34,880 nucleotides of DNA, taken from contig NZ_RSAJ01000021.1 in the NCBI RefSeq assembly GCF_003933965.1, positions 1-34,880 on the forward strand, given 5' to 3'. The position numbers and the translations under genes were made by a program. The stretch's first letter is position 1, and each line of letters begins with the position of its first letter. Below are positions 7,574 to 14,795 of this stretch, piece by piece. The notes below the pieces were generated by a model. That model worked only from the letters and a program-made list of their open reading frames with translations, was not told the DNA's origin and did not search any database. Source of the stretch: Streptomyces sp. RP5T. GTDB taxonomy: Bacteria > Actinomycetota > Actinomycetes > Streptomycetales > Streptomycetaceae.

Positions 7574-8847
7574 CACGGCCGTCCCTTGCGCCCGGTGCCG
7601 GAGGCACGCATCCGGCGCTCCAGGTCCGTGAGCGGTTCCAGTACGTTGATGGGTTCCGGGGAGGTGCAGATGCGGGGTTCGCCGTTGACGATCTCGACGT
7701 TGGCGTACTTGCGGTAGTCGAAGACGTGCTGCGGGTTCAGCCGGAACCCGATGGCGGAGGTCGCGTAGTACTTCACGCGCTCGGGGTGGAAGTAGGCGGC
7801 GAGGCCGTCGCGCACCAGTCGCGCGGTGGCGCCCCGGTAGTCGTCGCACAGCCACTGGAAGTAGCTGTCGGCGAGATGGGACGGGACGCGCGGCAGCTGG
7901 GCGCCGACGGTGTCCTGGGTGACCCAGCCCGCCTTGACGGCGGGCTCGAAGATCTCCGGATGGTCGAACTTGGCGATGCAGACGGAGACATGGTGCGGCA
8001 GCCGGCCGCGGTCGTGGCCGCCCGCGTTCCTGATGCGGTTGTTCAGTTCGTTCAGCGTGGAGAAGAAGAAGGTCAGGCTGTGGGTGTCCGTCTGGGCGTC
8101 GCCCAGGGGGTCGAAGAGGTAGATCAGGCCCTGGGCGCGGGCGAGTTGGTCGAGCACGCGGACGTGCATCGGGTTCGTCGGCTGGAACGCCTCGCCCGGC
8201 GCGTCCTGGATCTCCAGGACGAAGCCCGCCTCCCGCAGACGTCTGCGCATCAGCCCCGTGCCGGGTTCCTGGCCGTTGAACGACCAGCTCATGCTGTCCA
8301 GGGCCACCGTGGCGGGGGGAAACCTGCGCTCGATCATGAGGTTGGTGACGCTGTTGTTGAGGAAGTCGCTGGACTCCGCGGTCATCCCGCCGATCAGCCA
8401 GTTCCCCTCCTCGTGCCGCTGGTACTGCATCGCCGCGATGGGCAGGGCGGCCAGATAGGTCGTCTTGCCGGAGCGCGGCGCGCCCCACAGTCCGACGCGC
8501 ATGCGGTCGGCGACGCTGCCGTCCTCCTGCCGGGCCGTGGGGATCCGCAGCGGCGCGAGGTTGCCGTCCTGGACAGGCGGTGCGGCGGGCTGTGCCGGAT
8601 AGGCGGGCGCGGAGCCGGGTTCCGTGCGTCCGGGCACCTGGAGCGGCAGCACCACGCCCTGCTGCCACGAGGGCGGCTGCTGGGGCTCGGGCGGCCGGTC
8701 GGACGGGGCCGCCCCGGGCGCCGCCGGGCCGGTGGCCGCGGCGGCCGGGCTGCCCGGCGGGGTGTGCGGCGGCTGTGCGGGCTGAGGCGTGCCCTGCTGG
8801 GGGTCACCCGGCGGCTCGCTCTTGGGGTCCCAAAAGGATGCGGACAT
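7570..8847 (-). CDS. P-loop GTPase, TRAFAC / double-GTPase type
   Basis: 425 residues from ATG 8847, with an AGGAGAA ribosome site just upstream. The first 115 residues are a low-complexity Pro/Ala/Gly/Gln-rich tail. The G domain follows: Walker A/G1 GAPRSGKTT at 122–130, G3 DAPGE at 215–219, and a G4-like AKFD at 292–295, which keeps K and D but has Ala instead of Asn/Thr. The pattern and the DAPGE motif fit the small TRAFAC-class GTPases annotated as double-GTPase 2 in multi-gene bacterial clusters. There is no membrane segment; the Pro-rich tail could bind a partner or act as a tether. It lies 28 bases after the zinc-ribbon gene and its stop overlaps the GAP1-like start, so it is probably the cluster's central NTP switch. 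GTPase class is firm; subfamily is moderate. Confidence 0.88.
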   Translation of the reverse strand: MSASFWDPKSEPPGDPQQGTPQPAQPPHTPPGSPAAAATGPAAPGAAPSDRPPEPQQPPSWQQGVVLPLQVPGRTEPGSAPAYPAQPAAPPVQDGNLAPLRIPTARQEDGSVADRMRVGLWGAPRSGKTTYLAALPIAAMQYQRHEEGNWLIGGMTAESSDFLNNSVTNLMIERRFPPATVALDSMSWSFNGQEPGTGLMRRRLREAGFVLEIQDAPGEAFQPTNPMHVRVLDQLARAQGLIYLFDPLGDAQTDTHSLTFFFSTLNELNNRIRNAGGHDRGRLPHHVSVCIAKFDHPEIFEPAVKAGWVTQDTVGAQLPRVPSHLADSYFQWLCDDYRGATARLVRDGLAAYFHPERVKYYATSAIGFRLNPQHVFDYRKYANVEIVNGEPRICTSPEPINVLEPLTDLERRMRASGTGRKGRPW

Positions 8848-8875
8848 CGCGTTCTCCTCGTACCGGAACGGAGGG

Positions 8876-10798
8876 TCAGTGCAGGGGCGCGGCGAAGGGC
8901 AGCCGGCAGGGCGGGCCTTCGAGGCGCCAGGACGGAAGGAGGGCGTGGGCCACCTCGGCCGCCGAGTCGTGCCCGGGCCTGAAGTAGCCATCGGCACCGA
9001 GCTCGGCCCAGGCCGTGTCGGCGTAGTGACGGGCCGCCAGGCCCGGCGCGTCGGCCGGGAGCGTGCCGGTGACCGGGTCGGCCCGGGTCATGACCCTGAT
9101 CCCGGCGGCGCGCAGCCGGGCGACTTCACCGCGCCAGTCGGCGCCGAGCGGACAGGCCGGGTGGATGCCGTGCTGTCGGGGCTGCCCGGGCGGGCGGCGG
9201 GCCACGACGAGCAGGATCCGCCGGACCACCTCGGACGGCCGGCCCCCTGGCGCGCTCCGCCCGGACGGGACGACCCGCAGCGCGTCCTCCAGGGAGGAGG
9301 CGAGGTCCTGTCCGCGCGTCGCGGGCTGCCAGGCGGCCATGGCGGCCAGAGCCACGGGGACGGGTCCTGCGGGGACCGGTGGCAGCACGGTGTAACCGCG
9401 CGGGGTGTGGCTGTTCTCGTGGATCGCGTGGTCGTAGTGCCCGACGGCCCCCGCGCGGATCGAGGTTCCGGTCGGGTCCTGGCGGGCCAGGGCGGCGAGC
9501 AGGTCCCGCGCGAAGGTCAGGCGCTCCTCGGTCTCGGCCTGGTCCGCGCCGCTGAGTTCGACGGTGAGGTGGAGTTCCAGCGGGGGCGGGCGAAGGATCC
9601 GGTGCGGCAGCCGGGTGAGCAGCTCCGGGATCTCGGCGGCGTCCTTGTGTCCGGCGTGCGGCACACCGGTGCGGGAGTCGAGGAGTTCGACCTCGCCGGG
9701 GCCGCGCAGCACGAAGGTGAGGCGAGCCGGTGCCAGGGCCCCCACGACGGCTTCGTGGAGGGCCACGAGCGGGACGGCGGGGCCGTTGCGCTGCGGACGT
9801 CCCGCGAACACCGGAAGCTTCAGGGGTGCGCCGGCGTCGAGTCCCCCGTGCACGGTGACCTCCGCTGTCGCCGTCTCGCCGCGCCCGAGGCGGGACCCGG
9901 CCGGGAAGAGGACGTGGTGGTGCGTCCCCACCGCGCCGGTGTCGCGGTCCGCCAGAGCCAGTGTCAGTACGTGGTCGGCGAGGAGGGGCGCGGTGCGCAG
10001 GACGTCCCGCACGGCGTCGGCGGTGCTGCTGCCGGCGGGGACCGCGGCGCCCCGCCGCAGTTCGGCGAGGAGGGGGAAGACGGAGCGCGCGGTGACCGCG
10101 GCCCGTTCCAGCAGGACCCATCCGGTCCGCGGGGTGAGCAGGACGACGGAGTGCTCGTAGGAGGGTGGGACGTAGGCCTTGAGCCAGTGCAGTACGGCGG
10201 TGTCGAAGTCGGTGCGGGAGACCGGCGGGAGGGTGCCGATGCCTCCGGCGAGCTGGAATCCGCGAATGTCGTCACGACTGTCGAGCTCTGCTGCCACGGA
10301 AGACCATTGCGCGCTTCCCGCATCGGCTTGCCGGGGTATTCCTCCGGCACCGAGGGAAACTCTGACCATGCTCACTTCATCGGGCCTGAATTCGATGAAG
10401 AGTAATTCCTCCACCCGCTGCCCGAGAAGATCATCGAGGGCGGCTTCGCATTCTTTTGCCGTCTCCCTCGAGGTCCCTTGAGTGAAAGGTTCCGGCGAGA
10501 CCCGGGAATCTCCCGGAGCTCTCTCCCCGGGTCTCGGCGGCCCGCCCCTGACGACCGCCCCGACGCGGTCGCCGACACCTCCCCGCTCCGATGCCCCGGC
10601 GGCCAGCACGGCCGCCCGGGTGTCCCAGGCGTGTCCGGCCGCGGCCAGGGCCGCGCGTGCCGCCTCGACGTCCTCCGGGGTCAGCTCTCCGAGGACGGGG
10701 ACGTCGCACAGTTGCCACTGGCAGACCCCACAGAAGTCATCACCGCGCGTCGGAGTTCCGCACACGGGGCATGCCTGACCGGAACATGATTCCCCCAT
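8876..10798 (-). CDS. Zinc-ribbon protein with degenerate vWA-like domain
   Basis: 640 residues and the first gene of the cluster. A zinc ribbon sits at the extreme N-terminus (C10, C13, C23, C26; CPVC…CGVC). Residues about 120–400 have mixed beta strands that I cannot assign. Residues about 407–600 can be read as a vWA-type Rossmann fold: strand LHLTVELSGAD (408–418) in place of DxSxS, T494 followed by a QDLASSLEDAL helix, and strand ILLVVARRP (528–536) where LLTDG is normal. If so, the metal site is lost. ATG 10798 was chosen over GTG 10825 because GGGGGAG lies 7 bases before the ATG. The zinc ribbon may read nucleic acid or a partner protein, which is inference. I do not recognise the full-length family. 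Confidence 0.8.
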   Translation of the reverse strand: MGESCSGQACPVCGTPTRGDDFCGVCQWQLCDVPVLGELTPEDVEAARAALAAAGHAWDTRAAVLAAGASERGGVGDRVGAVVRGGPPRPGERAPGDSRVSPEPFTQGTSRETAKECEAALDDLLGQRVEELLFIEFRPDEVSMVRVSLGAGGIPRQADAGSAQWSSVAAELDSRDDIRGFQLAGGIGTLPPVSRTDFDTAVLHWLKAYVPPSYEHSVVLLTPRTGWVLLERAAVTARSVFPLLAELRRGAAVPAGSSTADAVRDVLRTAPLLADHVLTLALADRDTGAVGTHHHVLFPAGSRLGRGETATAEVTVHGGLDAGAPLKLPVFAGRPQRNGPAVPLVALHEAVVGALAPARLTFVLRGPGEVELLDSRTGVPHAGHKDAAEIPELLTRLPHRILRPPPLELHLTVELSGADQAETEERLTFARDLLAALARQDPTGTSIRAGAVGHYDHAIHENSHTPRGYTVLPPVPAGPVPVALAAMAAWQPATRGQDLASSLEDALRVVPSGRSAPGGRPSEVVRRILLVVARRPPGQPRQHGIHPACPLGADWRGEVARLRAAGIRVMTRADPVTGTLPADAPGLAARHYADTAWAELGADGYFRPGHDSAAEVAHALLPSWRLEGPPCRLPFAAPLH

Positions 10799-11116
10799 TC
10801 CTCGACTCCCCCCGATGCGGCACACCTGGCCTTTTCACAGACCTGCCGCTTGATCCCCCTCTGAACGCCGCGTCGGATCCCCACCCGCACGCGAACGCCA
10901 GTCAGAAGCACTCGCCCCCGAGGTGTTTCATGATGGCACAGCGCAAGGCGGCCGGATGCAGTTCTGCGGGAATTTACGCAACGATCGGAATCGGCCCAGA
11001 AACTCACCCCAAAGGTGCTGCACAGAGTGATATGGGAACTCATGTTCCTATCATTTTTGAGCGACTTCAGGAGAGGGTGATCCGCCGGATTGCCTCTTTC
11101 TCGGGCATCCACGCTC
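10799..11116. promoter_or_regulatory. 318-base leader upstream of the GTPase cluster
   Basis: This non-coding stretch separates the first cluster gene (starting leftward at 10798) from the 3' end of the lipoprotein gene at 11117. The part at about 10925–11100 is clearly richer in A and T than its surroundings. It must hold the cluster promoter unless transcription reads through from the two-component operon, which runs in the same direction. I could not fix convincing -35 and -10 boxes. It contains the inverted repeat listed at 11029–11052. A short rightward frame from 10930 to 11151 has a GAGG about 6 bases before its ATG, but it runs into the lipoprotein gene and has no recognisable character. 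Confidence 0.5.
11029..11052. repeat. Inverted repeat in the cluster leader, possible operator
   Basis: GGAAC (11035–11039) and GTTCC (11044–11048) flank TCAT. The symmetry continues outward as GATA (11029–11032) and TATC (11049–11052), with two extra bases in the left arm. It lies about 230 bases upstream of the first cluster gene, in the AT-rich part of the leader. A dimeric regulator site is plausible. GGAAC also resembles the -35 element of ECF sigma promoters, but no matching -10 was convincing. Confidence 0.4.
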
Positions 11117-11659
11117 TCACGATCGCGGGCAGCTCTCGTCCGACCCTCTGACCAGCCGTCCCGCGCCGTCGGTCACCTCCGCGGTGACCGTCTGGAGCGA
11201 CGGGCGGGTGAGGCGGTACGCGGCGGCGGCCGTGCACAGGACCTGGCGCGCCCCGAGATCGGACAGCCCGTCCGTGCCGGGCGGGAACCGGATCGTCATC
11301 GTGTCCCCCCGGGCCGTCACGGCCGGGGCGCCCAGGGAGGGTTCGCCGGGCACGTCGGGGGTGGCCGTCGGGAGGGCCGCCGAGGTCGCCAGTCCCGGCA
11401 CCTCCGTGGCCAGGCCGTCCGTGCCTCCCTCCCCGGTCAGCGGACCCGCCATCAGCAGTCGCAGCGCCGCCTCGGGTTCGCCGGGCTCCTCGGTGGTGCG
11501 GGGAACCGCGACGAGGGAGCCGCCCTCGACGAAGTAGACCCGCGTCAGCGGGGGCGACCCGCTCGCGGGGCCGCCGGCCTCCACCACCCCGGTCGCGGGG
11601 ATCCCGCACGAGGTGAGCGCGAGCAGCGCCAGCAGAGGGACGCGGCGCAGGGGCTTCAT
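11117..11659 (-). CDS. GerMN-domain lipoprotein
   Basis: 180 residues. A short signal peptide ends in the lipobox LTSC (residues 15–18), so the mature protein is predicted to be lipid-anchored on the outer face of the membrane. The remainder fits a single GerMN (sporulation/spore germination) domain: VYFVEGGSLVAVPR, then LRLLMAGPLTGEGGTDGLATEVPG, both typical of that family. It is much shorter than LpqB, which has GerMN plus a beta-propeller. ATG 11659 overlaps the stop of the sensor kinase (ATGA), so it is translated with the kinase, as LpqB is with MtrAB and AfsQ3 with AfsQ1/Q2. A role in tuning the kinase at the membrane is inference from that arrangement. Confidence 0.88.
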   Translation of the reverse strand: MKPLRRVPLLALLALTSCGIPATGVVEAGGPASGSPPLTRVYFVEGGSLVAVPRTTEEPGEPEAALRLLMAGPLTGEGGTDGLATEVPGLATSAALPTATPDVPGEPSLGAPAVTARGDTMTIRFPPGTDGLSDLGARQVLCTAAAAYRLTRPSLQTVTAEVTDGAGRLVRGSDESCPRS

Positions 11660-13116
11660 GACGGATTCTCCTCGGGCGACTCGTCCCGCCGCAGCGGGAG
11701 TTCCACGGTGAAGACGGCACCGCCCGCCGGGTGGTTGGCCGCGCGGACGGCGCCGCCGTGGACACGGACGTTCTCGGCGGTGATGGCGAGGCCGAGGCCG
11801 CTGCCCTCGGAGCGGATCCGGGCGGTGTCGGACTTGTAGAACCGCTCGAAGACATGGGGCAGGACGGCGGAGGGGATGCCGGGCCCGCTGTCCCGCACCT
11901 CGATGACGGCCACCGCGTCGGCGGCACTCAGCCGCACCCGTACCGGAGGGGCACCGTGCCGCAGCGCGTTGCCGACCAGGTTGGCGACGACCACGTCGAG
12001 GCGGCGCGGGTCGACACGTCCGCGGACCGCGTCCGGGGGCGGCAGTTCGGTCGCCACCGTGTCCGTCCAGCCCCGGGAGGCGAGGGTGCGGCGGATGGAC
12101 TCGGCGAGGTCGATCTCGTCCAGGTGCAGGACCGCCGCGCCCGCGTCGAAGCGGGAGATCTCCATCAAGTCGTCGACGAGCCGCGCGAGTTTGACGGTCT
12201 CCTCGCTGATCAGCCGGACCGCGGTGGCCGTGTCCGGGGCCAGCCGCGCGGCGTCCTCGTCGAGGACGTCGGTGACCGCGGACATGGCGGCGAGCGGGGT
12301 GCGCAGTTCGTGCGAGACGTCGGCGGCGAAGCGGCGGGCCCGGGACTCCATGTCGCGGAGTTCGGCGACCGACGCCTCCAGCGCGGCGGCCGTCTCGTTG
12401 AACGTGTGGGACAGGTCCGCGAGTTCGTCCGAGCCGTTGACCGCGAGTCTGGTGTCCAGGCGCCCCTCGGCGATCCGGCGGGTGGCGAGCCGCAGCTTGC
12501 GCACCGGCACCAGGACGCCGCGGGCGGCGAGCAGTGCGAGGACGACGGCGAGGGCGAGGGCCGCCACCATGGCCCGTTCGACGGCGGTGACCAGGGCGTC
12601 GACGTACGCCTGTTCCGTGGCCTGCGGAACGACGAGGAACACCTGGACCCCGGTGGCCGTGGCAACGGTGTCCCGTCCGCCGAAGAGGATCGACATGCCG
12701 ACGACGAGGGAGGTCCGGCCCTCGCCGCGCACCCGCTGGAAGACGGTGGCCCGGCTGGAGGCGACGGCGTCCCGCAGGGCGGGCGTCACCTCGGTGAAGG
12801 GGTCGCCCGGGGCGGAGGAGCCGCTGCGGTCCCCGTAGGTCACCAGCACTCGCCAACTGCCCTGCGACTCGGTGGCCGCCACGTCGTGCGCGAACTCGCG
12901 CAGCGCCGACTCGGCCGGGGGGACGGCGAGTTCGGCGGCGTGCTGGTTGAGCTGGGCCCGCAGTTGTCTGATGGTGGCGTCCTGGCTCTGCTGGAGCACT
13001 CCGGTGCGCGCCTCCCGGAAGGTCAGGGCGCCGGTCGTGATGGCCGCGACGGTGGCGACGAGCCCGAAGGCCACCACCAGGCGGGCTCGCAGGCCCCGCA
13101 GCCGGCGCCGCCTCAC
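11656..13116 (-). CDS. Two-component sensor histidine kinase
   Basis: 486 residues from GTG 13116. A first membrane helix lies at about 12–32, an extracellular sensor of roughly 150 residues follows, and a second helix spans about 182–203. A HAMP linker covers about 204–256, then the H-box with phospho-accepting His269 in DVSHELRTP, the N box near 379–388 (NLVGNALRHG), G1 DSGPGIP at 409–415 and G2 GSGLGL at 438–443. All catalytic motifs are intact. It is coupled to the response regulator upstream (GTGA) and the lipoprotein downstream (ATGA). The layout resembles AfsQ2, CseC and MtrB of Streptomyces, which respond to envelope or nutritional stress. The signal sensed here cannot be read from the sequence. 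Confidence 0.95.
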   Translation of the reverse strand: MRRRRLRGLRARLVVAFGLVATVAAITTGALTFREARTGVLQQSQDATIRQLRAQLNQHAAELAVPPAESALREFAHDVAATESQGSWRVLVTYGDRSGSSAPGDPFTEVTPALRDAVASSRATVFQRVRGEGRTSLVVGMSILFGGRDTVATATGVQVFLVVPQATEQAYVDALVTAVERAMVAALALAVVLALLAARGVLVPVRKLRLATRRIAEGRLDTRLAVNGSDELADLSHTFNETAAALEASVAELRDMESRARRFAADVSHELRTPLAAMSAVTDVLDEDAARLAPDTATAVRLISEETVKLARLVDDLMEISRFDAGAAVLHLDEIDLAESIRRTLASRGWTDTVATELPPPDAVRGRVDPRRLDVVVANLVGNALRHGAPPVRVRLSAADAVAVIEVRDSGPGIPSAVLPHVFERFYKSDTARIRSEGSGLGLAITAENVRVHGGAVRAANHPAGGAVFTVELPLRRDESPEENPS

Positions 13117-13808
13117 GGCGCCGCGAAACGGTAGCCGAAGCCGCGCACGGTGTGGATGTAGCGGGGTGCGCGGGGCGGCTCGGACATCTTGGTGCGCAGC
13201 CGCTTGACGCAGGCGTCCACCAGGCGGGCGTCGCCGTGGTAGTCGTGTTCCCAGACCGCTTCGAGGAGTTGCTGGCGACTGAACACCTGGCCCGGCGAGG
13301 CGGAGAGGGTGAGCAGCAGACGCAGTTCGGAGGGGGCGAGGGCGATCGGCTCCCCGCCCAGCGCGACGGTCAGTCCAGCCCGGTCGACGGCGAGGTCGCC
13401 GTAGGTGTCGATCTTCGGCAGGCCCTCGGCGCGGGGTGCGGCCCCCGCCGTCCGGCGCAGGACGGCGCGTATGCGGGCGTCGAGCACGCGGGCCAGAACG
13501 GGCTTGACGACGTAGTCGTCGGCGCCCGCCTCCAGGCCGACAACGATGTCCACCTCGTCACCCCGTGCCGTCGCCATGATGATCGGCAGGGTCTGGTCGA
13601 GGGCCCGTATGCTCCGGCACACCTCCAGGCCGGGCATGCCGGGCAGCATCAGATCCAGGACGACGATGTCGGGCCGGAAGGCCCGCAGCCGCTCCATCCC
13701 CTCCTCGCCGGTCGCCGTGGCGGCGACGTCGTGGTTCTGGCGGCGCAGGGCCAGGGCGACACCCTCCCGCACGGCGGGGTCGTCCTCGATCAGCAGTACA
13801 CGTGGCAT
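13113..13808 (-). CDS. OmpR-family response regulator (AfsQ1/CseB-like)
   Basis: 231 residues. The receiver has acidic residues E8, D9 and D10, phospho-acceptor D52 in LDLMLPG, T80 and K102. It is followed by an OmpR/PhoB winged-helix DNA-binding domain ending in RYIHTVRGFGYRF. The sequence around ARVLDARIRAVLRR and VWEHDYHGDARLVDACVKRLR closely recalls AfsQ1 and CseB as I remember them, though orthology is not proven. ATG 13808 was chosen because the receiver begins directly at MPRVLLIEDD. No Shine–Dalgarno sequence precedes it, and a GATACT box ends 6 bases upstream, which suggests a leaderless mRNA. A GTG at 13823 is a weaker alternative. The gene heads the RR–HK–lipoprotein operon and is divergent from the DUF3152 gene. 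Confidence 0.93.
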   Translation of the reverse strand: MPRVLLIEDDPAVREGVALALRRQNHDVAATATGEEGMERLRAFRPDIVVLDLMLPGMPGLEVCRSIRALDQTLPIIMATARGDEVDIVVGLEAGADDYVVKPVLARVLDARIRAVLRRTAGAAPRAEGLPKIDTYGDLAVDRAGLTVALGGEPIALAPSELRLLLTLSASPGQVFSRQQLLEAVWEHDYHGDARLVDACVKRLRTKMSEPPRAPRYIHTVRGFGYRFAAP

Positions 13809-13814
13809 GCGCAC

Positions 13815-13820
13815 AGTATC
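13815..13820 (-). promoter_or_regulatory. Possible -10 element (GATACT) for a leaderless regulator transcript
   Basis: Read leftward, GATACT ends 6 bases before the ATG of the response regulator, placing the predicted transcript start at or next to the start codon. That matches the lack of a ribosome site. No good -35 hexamer was found at 16–18 bases, so an activator may be needed. Confidence 0.3.
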
Positions 13821-13844
13821 CACATGACCATGACCACAAGGAGG

Positions 13845-13860
13845 GTTATCGGTTCGTTAC
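13845..13860. promoter_or_regulatory. GTnAC-n6-GTnAC-like site, possible autoregulatory box
   Basis: Read leftward the sequence is GTAAC-GAACCG-ATAAC. This is one mismatch from GTnAC-n6-GTnAC, the form I recall for AfsQ1-type regulators. It lies 36 bases upstream of the response regulator start and 22 bases upstream of the DUF3152 gene, so one bound regulator could act on both. An 8-base direct repeat (GATCACAT at 13877–13884 and 13888–13895, 11-base period) lies next to it, over the start codon of the divergent gene. Confidence 0.4.
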
Positions 13861-13882
13861 CTTCCGGGCCAGGTCCGATCAC

Positions 13883-14764
13883 ATGGCGATCACATCGTGT
13901 ACGACCGTGACAGCGCACAAACGAGACCCCGTCGGCCGTCGTCGCCGTACGCCCTCCGAGCGGAGTGTGAAGCGCCAACTGATGGGCGGCCTGGCCGCGT
14001 TGGTCGTCCTCGGGGCGGTCGGTGGCGCGGTGGTGGCGTGGTTGCCGTCCGACGCACAGCGAACGTCCGCGGGCGGTTCGCCCGTGGGGAGTCCGGCGCC
14101 GCAAAGGACCACCGGGTCCCCGCAAACGGCCACCGGGTCGCCGGAACCGGAGCCGGGCCCCGGGAAGTCCAGCGCGCGCACCCCTTCGGCGACTCCCCTC
14201 CCGCAGAGCGGCCCGGGGACCTTCGTCACCGCGCCCGGTGGCAGCGAACCGGCAGGCAAGGGCACGCCCCTGCGCTACCGGGTCGAGGTGGAGAAGGGCA
14301 TCACCCTCTCCCCCGCGGACGTCGCCGCCCAGGTGGAGCGGACCCTGGCCGACCCACGCGGCTGGAGCGCCGACGGCCACTCGGCGTTCCAGCGGGTGTC
14401 GAGCGGGCCCACCGACTTCCGGGTCCGCCTCGCCACGCCGGCGACCGTCGACCGGATCTGCGCCGAGGGCGGCCTGGACACCGGCGGCAAGGTCAACTGC
14501 AGCGTCCACCGCGACGTGATGGTCAACCTCAGGCGCTGGGTCCTGGCCACCGAGTTCTACCGCGAGGACGTCGTCGGGTACCGCTCGCTGATCATCAACC
14601 ACGAGGTGGGCCACTTCCTCGGCCACGGCCATGTCACCTGCCCCGGCCCGGGACAGCCGGCCCCGGCGATGATGCAGCAGATCAAGGGCCTGCACGGCTG
14701 CGTCCCCAATGTCTGGCCGTACGACAGCGACGGCCGTCCCGTCACGGGCCCCCCGGCCCCGTGA
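13883..14764 (+). CDS. Membrane-anchored DUF3152 protein with metzincin-like motif
   Basis: 293 residues. A basic cytosolic N-terminus (about 34 residues) precedes one membrane helix (LMGGLAALVVLGAVGG…), then a Ser/Pro/Thr/Gly-rich linker and a C-terminal domain of about 180 residues that should lie outside the cell. That domain carries HEVGHFLGHGH at 240–250, which fits the zinc-binding pattern HExxHxxGxxH, with a downstream AMMQQ that could form a Met-turn. Four cysteines (CAEGG, NCS, VTC, GCVPN) suggest disulfides. The pattern matches the actinobacterial DUF3152 family. ATG 13883 has only a weak AGG upstream, and a GTG further in, just before the membrane helix, is an alternative. It is divergent from the two-component operon. 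Peptidase activity is likely from the motif but unproven. Confidence 0.82.
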   Translation: MAITSCTTVTAHKRDPVGRRRRTPSERSVKRQLMGGLAALVVLGAVGGAVVAWLPSDAQRTSAGGSPVGSPAPQRTTGSPQTATGSPEPEPGPGKSSARTPSATPLPQSGPGTFVTAPGGSEPAGKGTPLRYRVEVEKGITLSPADVAAQVERTLADPRGWSADGHSAFQRVSSGPTDFRVRLATPATVDRICAEGGLDTGGKVNCSVHRDVMVNLRRWVLATEFYREDVVGYRSLIINHEVGHFLGHGHVTCPGPGQPAPAMMQQIKGLHGCVPNVWPYDSDGRPVTGPPAP

Positions 14765-14795
14765 CGCTTTGATCCCCCGACTGTCAGGAGTGCAG

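Noticed and set aside
10799..10825. GTG 10825 as start of the zinc-ribbon gene
   Set aside because: ATG 10798 has a well-spaced GGGGGAG, which the longer form would place inside the coding sequence.
10681..11112. Leftward frame of 143 residues over the cluster leader
   Set aside because: Overlaps the zinc-ribbon gene start in another frame and has Arg/Cys/Ser-rich random composition.
10930..11151. Small rightward frame (73 residues) in the cluster leader
   Set aside because: A GAGG lies 6 bases before its ATG, but it overlaps the lipoprotein gene end and has no recognisable family.
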